DNA from: a virus
Length of the DNA stretch: 35,334 bases
Direction: 5' to 3' (one strand)
IMG/VR virus record: IMGVR_UViG_3300046482_000239
Location: 1-35,334 of that record
How positions within the stretch are numbered: the first letter of the stretch is position 1; every line of letters begins with the position of its first letter. A program made the translations under genes and the position numbers. Shown piece by piece: positions 29,265 to 35,334 of this stretch. The notes below the pieces were generated by a model that was not told the DNA's origin, made no database searches, and worked only from the letters and a program-made list of their open reading frames with translations.

Positions 29265-30931
29265 CGCGTCCGCCGCACCGGCGTTACCGTCTGCGAGAAC
29301 CGGAACCCCGGCCACTGCAGCGTGTCGCGGTCCGCGGCCGCGCGTGTCTTCAGCGCATCGGCATTCCCCGCGAACATCGTGGACGGGATGATCGGCAGTT
29401 CCGTTGCGAGCGCCCGGAGGCGTGTGGCGATCATGTGCGTCGCCGGACTCTGGCCGCCGGCGACGGTGAGCTGCCCGTCCTCGATGAGCGCCGCGACCTC
29501 GCGGAAGATATCGGGTCGTGCGGCCGCCATGAGGGCATCCTTCATGTCGGTAATCTCGCCCGTCCAGCCGGCGCGCACGCCCAACCCGGCGACGTCGGCG
29601 GCTGGGGCCTGCAGCACGGGCGCGCATGCGACCGTCACGGCTTCGGGTTCCACCGCGCGCGCCCGTTCAATGAGTTCAGCGGCGATGGCCGCCTGTCCCT
29701 GCTGCGCCGCCTGCATCGCCTCATCGGCGAGTCGACGCCGTTCCGCCGCCGCCACGCGTTCCACCTCGGCCTGCGCCGCCCGCTGCTTGCGATCCGCTTC
29801 GAGCCGCGCCAGGCGGTCGAGGTCCTCGAGCTCGCGCTTCCGCAGCGTGTAGCGCCGCGCCGCCGTCTCGCCGCCGGTCTTGACAAATTGCACGACGCGC
29901 CGCTTCACCGCATACACGCGGTCCAGATACAGCCGCGGCTTGCGAATCGCCGGCTCGAACAGTTCGTCGAGCAGCTGCTCGCGTTCTTTCGCGATGAGGC
30001 TTTGCTGGCCGAGGGCGGCGAGCTGCTGCGGCGTGTCGATCGGCATGTCGCGCATCTCTGCGGCGAAGGCCTGCGCGGTCGCCTCATACGGCGCGATGGC
30101 TGCCTCGAGCGTCGTCAGATAGGCGTCGACGTCGGGCGTAATCATCAGTTCGCGAATCGTCGGGGCCTCGGCCGGCAGCACCTCGGGCGCGTCATCGGGC
30201 AGGTCGAACGACGGCATCAGCTCGCTGTCATCGGGCAGGTCGAATGACGGCATCGGCATCTCGGCCATCGGGGTCCTCCATTCCACATCCGGCGCGCGAT
30301 AGGCGCACTCGAGCGCCGCCCGAAAGTGCATCGCGTCGCTGGCGTCGTCGCGAAAGCGATGCACGGTGTACTCGCCGTCGGCGTCGACCACGACGGCCCA
30401 GCGCTCCACGTCCACCGCAATCAACTGCGGGTATTGCTGATACAGCGCATCGAGATAGGCCAGCGTCTGTAACCCGGCCAGGTCGGGCACGCCGGTCTTG
30501 ATGTCGAGCAGCACCAGGCGCTTCGCGTCGACGACGCAGAGGAAATCGAGCTTCCCGATGTAGGGTCGCCGGCGAGGGGGAGCCAGGCCGAGGTCGCGCG
30601 AACAGACAACGGTTTCACAGAGCAGCGGTTCCACCTGGCGGCTCGCACAGAACCACTTCCAGGCCTCGACGCGGATGTCCACGGCCGGGATCAGGGGGCC
30701 GTTGCCCAGGTCGCGTTCCGCGTGATAGTGCGCCGCCGCATGCACGGCGGTGCCGATGGCGGCCTTGTGCCGCAGCACGTCGGGCGGCACGTGCGCGAAG
30801 CGATCGGGATAGGCGAGGCCGAGCACTTGCGTCACGCTCGGCGCCCGACGGCGATCGACGTAATGCCGACGGGACACGACGTCATAGGCGACGCCCTCGA
30901 GCCACGACGGATTGGGGGTGAGGGCCTGCAT
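29255..30931 (-). CDS. PD-(D/E)XK exonuclease fused to a long helical domain
   Basis: 558 residues. Residues 1-215 are a Cas4/RecB-like nuclease: GTAVHAAAHYH (60-70), YIGKLDF (D129), LVLLDIKTGVPD (D143, K145), and the downstream QTLAYLDAL. After a linker with a 12-residue tandem repeat (MPSFDLPDD twice), residues ~260-558 form a helical and coiled-coil domain (KPRLYLDRVYAVKRRVVQFV, a KREL..LDRLARLEADRKQR heptad region, LGVRAGWTGEITDMKDALMA). The latter resembles a separate phage protein family found beside RecT genes (from memory). In the same module as RecT it should resect DNA ends for single-strand annealing. The fusion is notable. Confidence 0.8.
   Translation of the reverse strand: MQALTPNPSWLEGVAYDVVSRRHYVDRRRAPSVTQVLGLAYPDRFAHVPPDVLRHKAAIGTAVHAAAHYHAERDLGNGPLIPAVDIRVEAWKWFCASRQVEPLLCETVVCSRDLGLAPPRRRPYIGKLDFLCVVDAKRLVLLDIKTGVPDLAGLQTLAYLDALYQQYPQLIAVDVERWAVVVDADGEYTVHRFRDDASDAMHFRAALECAYRAPDVEWRTPMAEMPMPSFDLPDDSELMPSFDLPDDAPEVLPAEAPTIRELMITPDVDAYLTTLEAAIAPYEATAQAFAAEMRDMPIDTPQQLAALGQQSLIAKEREQLLDELFEPAIRKPRLYLDRVYAVKRRVVQFVKTGGETAARRYTLRKRELEDLDRLARLEADRKQRAAQAEVERVAAAERRRLADEAMQAAQQGQAAIAAELIERARAVEPEAVTVACAPVLQAPAADVAGLGVRAGWTGEITDMKDALMAAARPDIFREVAALIEDGQLTVAGGQSPATHMIATRLRALATELPIIPSTMFAGNADALKTRAAADRDTLQWPGFRFSQTVTPVRRTRQR
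30191..30253. repeat. 36-bp tandem repeat in the exonuclease linker
   Basis: Two copies of a 27-base block, starting GTCATCGGGCAGGTCGAA, differ at one base and lie 36 bases apart. They encode MPSFDLPDD twice. The frame is kept because the period is 12 codons. The acidic, Phe-containing peptide could be a protein-docking motif. Confidence 0.8.
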
Positions 30932-30933
30932 GC

Positions 30934-30945
30934 TACAGTGTTCCT
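30934..30945 (+). promoter_or_regulatory. leaderless-type promoter TACAGT-N6-ATG
   Basis: TACAGT is followed by GTTCCT and then ATG of the rightward membrane gene, the same geometry as TAGACT before the 29.06 kb gene. There is no Shine-Dalgarno. TTGGGG 16 bases upstream is a weak -35. Confidence 0.5.
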
Positions 30946-31152
30946 ATGCCATTGCGACTCGGTGCGCTCCAGGATGCGCGGCTTGATGCCGGCGCCAGTC
31001 CGGAGAAAGCCAAGCAGGCTGCCGAAGAACTCGCCACATACGAACGGCTCGACACCCGCGTCACGCTCTTGACGTGGATGGTCGGATTCAATCTCGGTCT
31101 GACGCTGCTCATGCTCGGGATCCTGCTCAACATCCTGACGCGGCTGTCCTAA
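30946..31152 (+). CDS. small membrane protein with amphipathic N-terminus
   Basis: 68 residues. MPLRLGALQDARLDAGASPE, then KAKQAAEELATYERL form a charged coiled-coil-like helix, and MVGFNLGLTLLMLGILLNIL is a transmembrane helix at the C-terminus. This DUF1640-like layout (helix, then VLKWMVGFNL.L.L) is common in small phage and bacterial proteins. It is a lone rightward gene between two leftward genes. Function unknown; orientation predicts a cytoplasmic N-terminus. Confidence 0.75.
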   Translation: MPLRLGALQDARLDAGASPEKAKQAAEELATYERLDTRVTLLTWMVGFNLGLTLLMLGILLNILTRLS

Positions 31153-31165
31153 CCCCCACGCGACC

Positions 31166-31390
31166 TCACGGCACGTCCTCGCTGACGCTGATCCCCAGCG
31201 TCTCGAGCAAATCATCGACCGTACAGGTCGGGACGCTGATGGCATCGGTGATGGATTCCTCGTCGCGCGGCACGCCGAGCGTGATCGCGATGTCGCGCTC
31301 GAGCGCCGCCACGTCGGCGAGCAGATACCGGGCATCGCGGATCCAATCGGCCACGTGCAGCCGCTCGGCGTGCGTGATGGTGGTGCGCAT
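31166..31390 (-). CDS. hypothetical small protein next to recT
   Basis: 74 residues from MRTTITHAERLHVADWIRDA, two bases after the RecT stop. Predominantly helical (ARYLLADVAALERDIAITLG), with an acidic C-terminus (VDDLLETLGISVSEDVP). No cysteines or recognisable motif. It ends 13 bases from the convergent membrane gene. Tight linkage suggests a recombination accessory role, but this is only positional. Confidence 0.65.
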   Translation of the reverse strand: MRTTITHAERLHVADWIRDARYLLADVAALERDIAITLGVPRDEESITDAISVPTCTVDDLLETLGISVSEDVP

Positions 31391-31392
31391 CG

Positions 31393-32520
31393 TCACGCCT
31401 CCAGCGCCGTCAGCCGGCGCCGGCCCTGGGCGTCGGCCGGGTCCGCCGTGATCCGCCGCAGCTGCCCCGTCGCGGCCTCCAGCTGCAACCCAAGCGGCGT
31501 GTCCCGCGTCCACAGGCGCAGGCCGCCGTCGGTCGTCGCCTTCCACCCGCCGTGGACGCGGATCACCTCGAGAATCCGATCCGTGAGCGGACCGGACACC
31601 GAGGGCGGTGGGGGTGGCGGCGGCGGCGGCCCGGGTGTCGGTGAGGGGTCCGGCGGCTGCGGCTGTTGGGCCGAGGCGCGCTGCGGCATTGAGATGATGT
31701 CGCCCGTCTCTTCATCCACACTGTCGCCGTCCAGCATCGGCGTCGCCTCGGCGTTCGGATCCGCGAGGAGCGCCAGGTCCTGCGGCACCCCGGCTTCCGC
31801 CGCATCGTCGAGGCCGGCCGCCCGCTGAATTTCCACCGACAGCGGCGCCAGTTTCAGCAGTTGCTTCAGGCTGGTTTTCTTCCACATCCACGCTTCATCG
31901 GTGAACCACGGGGAATCGCGCTTGCCGTACTTGAGGCCGGTCTGATACGCCTGCGAGCGGTCGCGAATGGCGTGCACCTGGCGGCGGTTCATGACGTTGA
32001 GGTCGTAGCCGCCATCCTTCAAGCGATAGAACGAATAGGCGTAGACAAGGGCGCCCGGATCGCCGTCACCGTCGAACGGTACGTGTTCGACGCTCGGCGA
32101 GAGGCCGCGGATCTGCTTGAACTGATCGCGCTCGTAGACGGCATCCGCGCCGATCGTCGAGACTTCGCCGGAACGCCGCGCCAGCGTCACCAGGCCGCGG
32201 TAGCCGATCTGGAATTGGCACTCAAGGAGGTTCTTCTTTCGGTTCTCAAATGGAATCAAATACGCCTGCCCGAGAAAGCCATCCGGCACGAGCCCGAGCT
32301 GCGCGCACTGCAGCACCGCGCCGAGAAACGAGATGGACGAGCACTGCGCCAGCTTCGGGTTGCGCTGGACGGCCGTCAGCACCACGCGCATGAAGTACGC
32401 CGGCGTGATGTGCTTCGGTAGGGCGGCGATGATTTCGGCTTGTTTATCTGTCAACAAGTTGCGCACGGTGTAGGTTTTCGCGGGGGCCGCCTCGGTGCGA
32501 GCGGAAATTGCAGTCGTCAT
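31393..32520 (-). CDS. recT: RecT-family single-strand annealing protein with C-terminal extension
   Basis: 375 residues, TGATG-coupled to the upstream gene. Residues ~18-255 are RecT: NLLTDKQAEIIAALPKHITP, FMRVVLTAVQRNPKLAQCSS, GAVLQCAQLGLVPDG (69-81), QFQIGYRGLVTLARRSGEVS and WMWKKTSLKQLLKLAPLS. RecT anneals complementary strands produced by the phage exonuclease. A Pro-rich linker with about ten consecutive prolines (296-306) leads to a 65-residue extra domain (LTDRILEVIRVHGGW, GLRLWTRDTPLGLQLEAATG). I do not recognise it in usual RecT proteins (about 270-330 residues). The extension may bind ssDNA-binding protein or DNA; unproven. Confidence 0.93.
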   Translation of the reverse strand: MTTAISARTEAAPAKTYTVRNLLTDKQAEIIAALPKHITPAYFMRVVLTAVQRNPKLAQCSSISFLGAVLQCAQLGLVPDGFLGQAYLIPFENRKKNLLECQFQIGYRGLVTLARRSGEVSTIGADAVYERDQFKQIRGLSPSVEHVPFDGDGDPGALVYAYSFYRLKDGGYDLNVMNRRQVHAIRDRSQAYQTGLKYGKRDSPWFTDEAWMWKKTSLKQLLKLAPLSVEIQRAAGLDDAAEAGVPQDLALLADPNAEATPMLDGDSVDEETGDIISMPQRASAQQPQPPDPSPTPGPPPPPPPPPSVSGPLTDRILEVIRVHGGWKATTDGGLRLWTRDTPLGLQLEAATGQLRRITADPADAQGRRRLTALEA

Positions 32521-33104
32521 CACGGTGTCTCCAGCCACGTCCTGAACGTGGCACGGTCAGAGGGTGTGGCTTTGCGCCACCAATGTTGAAGATGCTCCAA
32601 TGGGGTTTTTGTCTTGATCCAGCCCGCCTGACGGGTGGCGGTAAAGGCCTTCAACGTGCCGGCGCGAACTTTGGCGGCGAGGTCGGGTCGATCACGCTCG
32701 AGACGAGCCAGACGGTATTCAGTACCACGACCAAAAGAGGTAGCATTGCTATCTCTTTTCTTGTGTCCACGTCCCGGGCCAAATCCCCACTTCGCGAGTC
32801 GCCCAACTTTCTCGGCTAGTTCAGCCGGGACCGGCACTTCCTCGCCGAGCACTTCGATTCCGGCAATCATGGCTTCCACGACATCAGATGGCTGACGTAA
32901 TCGCTGGATACAGAACTCAGTCTCTTCATCGAGGGTCGCCATCGCGAGCGCGTCGTCGATGAAGGTCCGCACCGAGCGCGGATAGCGGCGGGCCGTGGCG
33001 ATCTGCACGTCGACCTCCCCGCGCGTCTGCGCCTCGATGGCGAGGGACGGCCGCACCTCGATCGGGTCGGATTCGATGGGCACTGAATCAGGTCCGGTCG
33101 TCAT
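32520..33104 (-). CDS. mosaic protein: N-terminus of a recombination-associated family joined to a helical DNA-related C-terminus
   Basis: 194 residues. Residues 20-75 (EAQTRGEVDVQIATARRYPR, then FIDDALAMATLDEETEFCI) match the start of a phage family that normally continues YALPR.GK.IEGPS.R.AEI (from memory). That continuation is absent. From ~85 the sequence is VPVPAELAEKVGRLAKWGFG, a basic segment and RGTEYRLARLERDRPDLAAK, then KTPLEHLQHWWRKATPSDRA. This C-terminus resembles phage and mobile-element proteins of the R..DRPD.....AG... type. The junction suggests fusion or internal deletion. TGATG coupling to recT suggests a shared recombination role. Confidence 0.7.
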   Translation of the reverse strand: MTTGPDSVPIESDPIEVRPSLAIEAQTRGEVDVQIATARRYPRSVRTFIDDALAMATLDEETEFCIQRLRQPSDVVEAMIAGIEVLGEEVPVPAELAEKVGRLAKWGFGPGRGHKKRDSNATSFGRGTEYRLARLERDRPDLAAKVRAGTLKAFTATRQAGWIKTKTPLEHLQHWWRKATPSDRATFRTWLETP

Positions 33105-33121
33105 CGCCAGTTCCTCATGGA

Positions 33122-33328
33122 TTAGCCATTCGCCGCCGCAGGCGAGGGCTCTTCTGTCTCGTCCACGTTGGGGGCTACCACTTCGCGGAGGCGCTCTCTG
33201 AACGCAGCATCCAAGCGAGCCATCGCCGCCTCATGCTGATCGAGAAGCTGTCGCACGCTCCGAGTAAACCGCATGCCCTGTGCCCGTTCGGATGTGACGC
33301 CGATCTTCACGAGTGCGGATTTCGTCAT
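33122..33328 (-). CDS. hypothetical small helical protein
   Basis: 68 residues, overlapping the upstream gene by ATGA. MTKSALVKIGVTSERAQGMR, then SVRQLLDQHEAAMARLDAAF are mainly helical. The acidic tail ends EEPSPAAANG. No recognised family. It may be a small DNA-binding or adaptor protein; nothing in the sequence decides. Confidence 0.65.
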   Translation of the reverse strand: MTKSALVKIGVTSERAQGMRFTRSVRQLLDQHEAAMARLDAAFRERLREVVAPNVDETEEPSPAAANG

Positions 33329-33924
33329 ACAAATCTCCTGCTTTCCGCGACGCCTTTTAGTTCATCGCGCACTCGATTCAGGCGCGTCATCGCCTCTTTC
33401 GAGCCGCCGCGATCCGGGTGCAGGCGCGTCGCCAATGCCTTGAACCCGACATCAATCAATTCGAGTGCTATCTCGCGGTGCAGCTTCACTTCGTCCGCCC
33501 GCGTTTGTTGTTCCTGCGCGTAGAGATCCGTCTCGAGTTCGCGCAGGACGGACTTGTAAGCGCGTTCGCTATGGCGTCGCTCGCGTTGGTGCGATGTAAC
33601 GCCACGCATTTCGCGGAGGCTCGTCGGCAAAACGGGATCGGAGGCCCCGTTTCCAGCCTTCTCCGCACGTAATCGTGCCCACCGCATGTAGATTCGGGCC
33701 TGTTCTTGACTGCGCGTGAAGTTTTTCGATAGCCACGCGCCCCAATAGCCGTGTGCGACCTGCCCTTTCGCTTCAATCAACTTGTCGCCGGCATCAGCGT
33801 AGTACTCCATGCCGGCGCGGTCGCCGCGTTCGAGGTCGGCTTGAATCAGCGGAATCAAGACCTTCAGCGGCCGACTGATGGTCGCCCGGTCACGTTTCGC
33901 GACTGCTGCTGCAAGTGGGCTCAT
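33325..33924 (-). CDS. DUF3102-like protein with C-terminal J-domain-like HPD segment
   Basis: 199 residues, ATGA-coupled upstream. Residues 21-85 (LKVLIPLIQADLERGDRAGM, KLIEAKGQVAHGYWGAWLSK, then SQEQARIYMRWA) resemble the DUF3102/ParB-like region found in phages and plasmids. A charged coiled-coil follows (120-160), and the C-terminus reads GFKALATRLHPDRGGSKEAM, then RLNRVRDELK. L...HPD.GG......LN.A...L is the J-domain core, with HPD at 169-171. J-domains stimulate Hsp70 ATPase. The phage may direct host DnaK to its replication complex, as lambda P requires; this is inference. Confidence 0.75.
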   Translation of the reverse strand: MSPLAAAVAKRDRATISRPLKVLIPLIQADLERGDRAGMEYYADAGDKLIEAKGQVAHGYWGAWLSKNFTRSQEQARIYMRWARLRAEKAGNGASDPVLPTSLREMRGVTSHQRERRHSERAYKSVLRELETDLYAQEQQTRADEVKLHREIALELIDVGFKALATRLHPDRGGSKEAMTRLNRVRDELKGVAESRRFV

Positions 33925-34409
33925 ACGGCCGCCGCTTCGCGGGCTCGCCGCAGATCGACGTATCGATCAATTTCGTTTGCATGCGCAATAAGGCGAGTCG
34001 CCTGCGCCCGATACAGAGCAGCCTTCGCCAGTAGTTCGTCATCGGTGCATTCCTCGATGGGCACACCGACATCGACACCATCGCGTTTTATGACGTAGTA
34101 GTGCTGCAGGTACTCGAAGCCTGGCAGGAATGGAACATCTGCGACCCTATCAGGTTTCTCGCGTTCATTGATGCAACGGGTGACGAGCTTCCGCGTGATC
34201 GTGTACCCGCCGTGCTTCCAAAAGGCAATGTGGTACTGCTGCTCCTCGCTGGCAGTCGTCTCATCAGCGAGGCCGGTATGATGCTGCCTGCAGATTTCCT
34301 GCGTAATCCATAGCGGTTGCAACGTTTCCCGACGCTGTTGGCGTTTATCGAGTAGCGTGTTGATTTCCAGCCGCAATTGTTCTTCCGTGTATGTCAATGG
34401 CGTAGACAT
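33921..34409 (-). CDS. hypothetical protein of an uncharacterised phage family
   Basis: 162 residues from MSTPLTYTEEQLRLEINTLL; a TTG 13 codons upstream is less likely. N-terminal helices (RQQRRETLQPLWITQEICRQ) are followed by FLPGFEYLQHYYVIKRDGVD, VPIEECTDDELLAKAALYRA and a C-terminal helix. The LPGFE.LQ.AY...RDG..V.VP...LTD.EL..KA pattern recurs in phage genomes near replication genes (from memory), without assigned function. Overlaps the upstream gene by 16 bases and the next by 4. Confidence 0.7.
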   Translation of the reverse strand: MSTPLTYTEEQLRLEINTLLDKRQQRRETLQPLWITQEICRQHHTGLADETTASEEQQYHIAFWKHGGYTITRKLVTRCINEREKPDRVADVPFLPGFEYLQHYYVIKRDGVDVGVPIEECTDDELLAKAALYRAQATRLIAHANEIDRYVDLRRAREAAAV

Positions 34410-35053
34410 CGGCCCTTCTCCAGTTCCGCGCGGAACGTTTGCAGCCAACCTTGAATCACGTCGATGCGCTGAACAGCGTGCGCAACCTCGTGGGCGTATA
34501 CGGCGCCGACGATCATCTCTGCCGAATGTATGCGGCAGAACTCCTCGAGAGATTTCAACGTGCCGAGCACCTTCGTTGCTTCCGCAAAGCCTGTCGGCTT
34601 CGATTGCTTCTCCGTGCCGCGTTCGGCGAGCGCGGTAACACTCGGCGGATCGTTGCTGTCAACGGCAGCATCGAAATCGGCCTGCGGCACGTTAGCGACG
34701 CGCACTGCTTGTTTCTCTTGGTCTTTCGACATGCCGGCGTTTTTTGCTGCGTCACGTTGCGACCTAGGGGGGGAATCCCCCCTAGGTTTGGTGCGAACAC
34801 CTGGATTCTGAAACTGCTGGAGCAACTCGCCGCAGCGTCGAATCGCACGCGCCTGAATCCGCACGGCAAACTTCTGCAAGCTGTCGTCGTCAGCTTGCTT
34901 GGCGTAGCTCGCGAGCGCCGCCGCCTTGTCCGCCCAGTCCTTGCATTCGTCCACACGCTGGCAGTTTTGAAGTGCGGCCCGCGCTCGTTCATACGAGGCC
35001 GGAAGGCTCGCGTCGGAGATAGTCGGTAACTGTCTAGCGAGAGCGGTCGTCAT
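34394..35053 (-). CDS. hypothetical helical protein of a phage/ICE family
   Basis: 219 residues from MTTALARQLPTISDASLPAS; the ATGA overlap with the previous gene supports this start over longer in-frame versions. Residues ~55-90 (YAKQADDDSLQKFAVRIQAR, AIRRCGELLQQFQ) and 110-150 (QRDAAKNAGMSKDQEKQAVR, VANVPQADFDAAV, DSNDPPSVTALAERG) match a recurrent family in phages and integrative elements, often beside MT-A70 methyltransferases (from memory). The middle contains a helix-turn-helix-like AAKNAGMSKDQ. The C-terminal part has RIHSAEMIVGAVYAHE. DNA binding is plausible but unproven. Confidence 0.7.
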   Translation of the reverse strand: MTTALARQLPTISDASLPASYERARAALQNCQRVDECKDWADKAAALASYAKQADDDSLQKFAVRIQARAIRRCGELLQQFQNPGVRTKPRGDSPPRSQRDAAKNAGMSKDQEKQAVRVANVPQADFDAAVDSNDPPSVTALAERGTEKQSKPTGFAEATKVLGTLKSLEEFCRIHSAEMIVGAVYAHEVAHAVQRIDVIQGWLQTFRAELEKGRCLRH

Positions 35054-35211
35054 GGCTCGATCTTCAAATCCCATCCCGGCGATTCGTGATCGCAGTACCA
35101 GCAGATCAACTTGTAGCGCCCGTCCTGTTCCTGCCGGATATATCGATGCCCCGTCGTCACCCCGCACCACAGTTGCCCGAGCCGCCGCGCCCAGTGCGCC
35201 CACCAGGCCAC
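35050..35211 (-). CDS. small zinc-binding protein
   Basis: 53 residues from a GTG (reads MAWWAHWARRLGQLWCGVTT). WCG..TGHRYI and LICWYCDHESPGWD provide two cysteine knuckles around a short beta hairpin. The layout C....GH.Y.......R...C..C....G recurs in tiny phage proteins. The GTG lies 8 bases after the previous stop without a strong ribosome site; a longer start is possible. Function unknown. Confidence 0.6.
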   Translation of the reverse strand: MAWWAHWARRLGQLWCGVTTGHRYIRQEQDGRYKLICWYCDHESPGWDLKIEP

Positions 35212-35219
35212 GGCAGGGC

Positions 35220-35334
35220 TCAGGAGATCGCCTGCTCGAGGCGGTGCCCGCAGACGGCACACGGCTGCACCGCGAAGTAGGACTCTTTCCACACGGGCAC
35301 GTGATCGACGGTGGGCGGCTGGGGGGCACAGGCC
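35220..35334 (-). CDS. C-terminal fragment of a small zinc-binding protein
   Basis: The 5' end is beyond the window. The 37 visible residues include VWKESYFAVQPCAVCGHRLE and end QAIS. CAVCGH is a zinc knuckle; its partner pair may be the CAP upstream or outside the window. It is part of the leftward early operon. Nothing more can be said. Confidence 0.55.
   Translation of the reverse strand, partial: ACAPQPPTVDHVPVWKESYFAVQPCAVCGHRLEQAIS

Noticed and set aside
1-35334. tRNA genes, reverse transcriptase or retron, diversity-generating element, integrase and att sites
   Set aside because: Looked for by eye on both strands; no cloverleaf ending, no YxDD-type frame, no template/variable repeat and no tyrosine or serine recombinase were seen.

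Overview
The window looks like most of the genome of a tailed double-stranded DNA phage (siphovirus type) of a high-GC bacterium. It could be a free phage contig or a prophage; no integrase, tRNA, endolysin or host gene is visible. Nearly all genes lie on the minus strand and are packed with ATGA, GTGA or TGATG stop/start overlaps. The host cannot be fixed. High GC, a mix of Shine-Dalgarno starts and apparently leaderless starts (TANNNT six bases before ATG), and a lipobox protein suggest a soil-type bacterium, but this is inference. Both window ends cut through genes.

Transcription runs right to left. From 35.3 to 25.4 kb lies the DNA metabolism region: small zinc-binding and helical proteins, a protein combining a DUF3102-like region with a J-domain-like tail, a mosaic protein, RecT with an extra C-terminal domain, a PD-(D/E)XK exonuclease fused to a long helical domain, a replisome-organiser-like protein, an HNH nuclease, a radical SAM enzyme and a RusA resolvase. 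From 25.4 to 22.6 kb sit a protein with a bulb-lectin motif and a large secreted, C-terminally anchored pectate-lyase-like protein, probably accessory cargo. From 22.3 to 19.15 kb come two HNH genes and the small and large terminase subunits.

An accessory cassette fills 16.3-19.15 kb. It is bordered by imperfect direct repeats that duplicate the 3' end of terL together with the 5' end of a ribbon-helix-helix gene. It holds a plus-strand operon of tiny zinc proteins, a secreted protein and a lipoprotein, facing a minus-strand operon of a zinc ribbon, two tiny membrane proteins and an unknown protein. A second copy of one cassette gene enters at the left edge of the window.

From 16.1 to 0.2 kb are the virion genes: fused prohead protease/major capsid protein, portal (placed after the capsid gene, which is unusual), connector and closure proteins, tail completion proteins, tail tube, tail assembly chaperones apparently joined by a -1 ribosomal frameshift, tape measure (776 aa, roughly 115 nm of tail), distal tail and baseplate proteins, and a tail fibre. 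Three reading frames are broken in homopolymers, each by exactly one extra base. That could mean sequencing error or real decay, and it affects how the short genes should be read.
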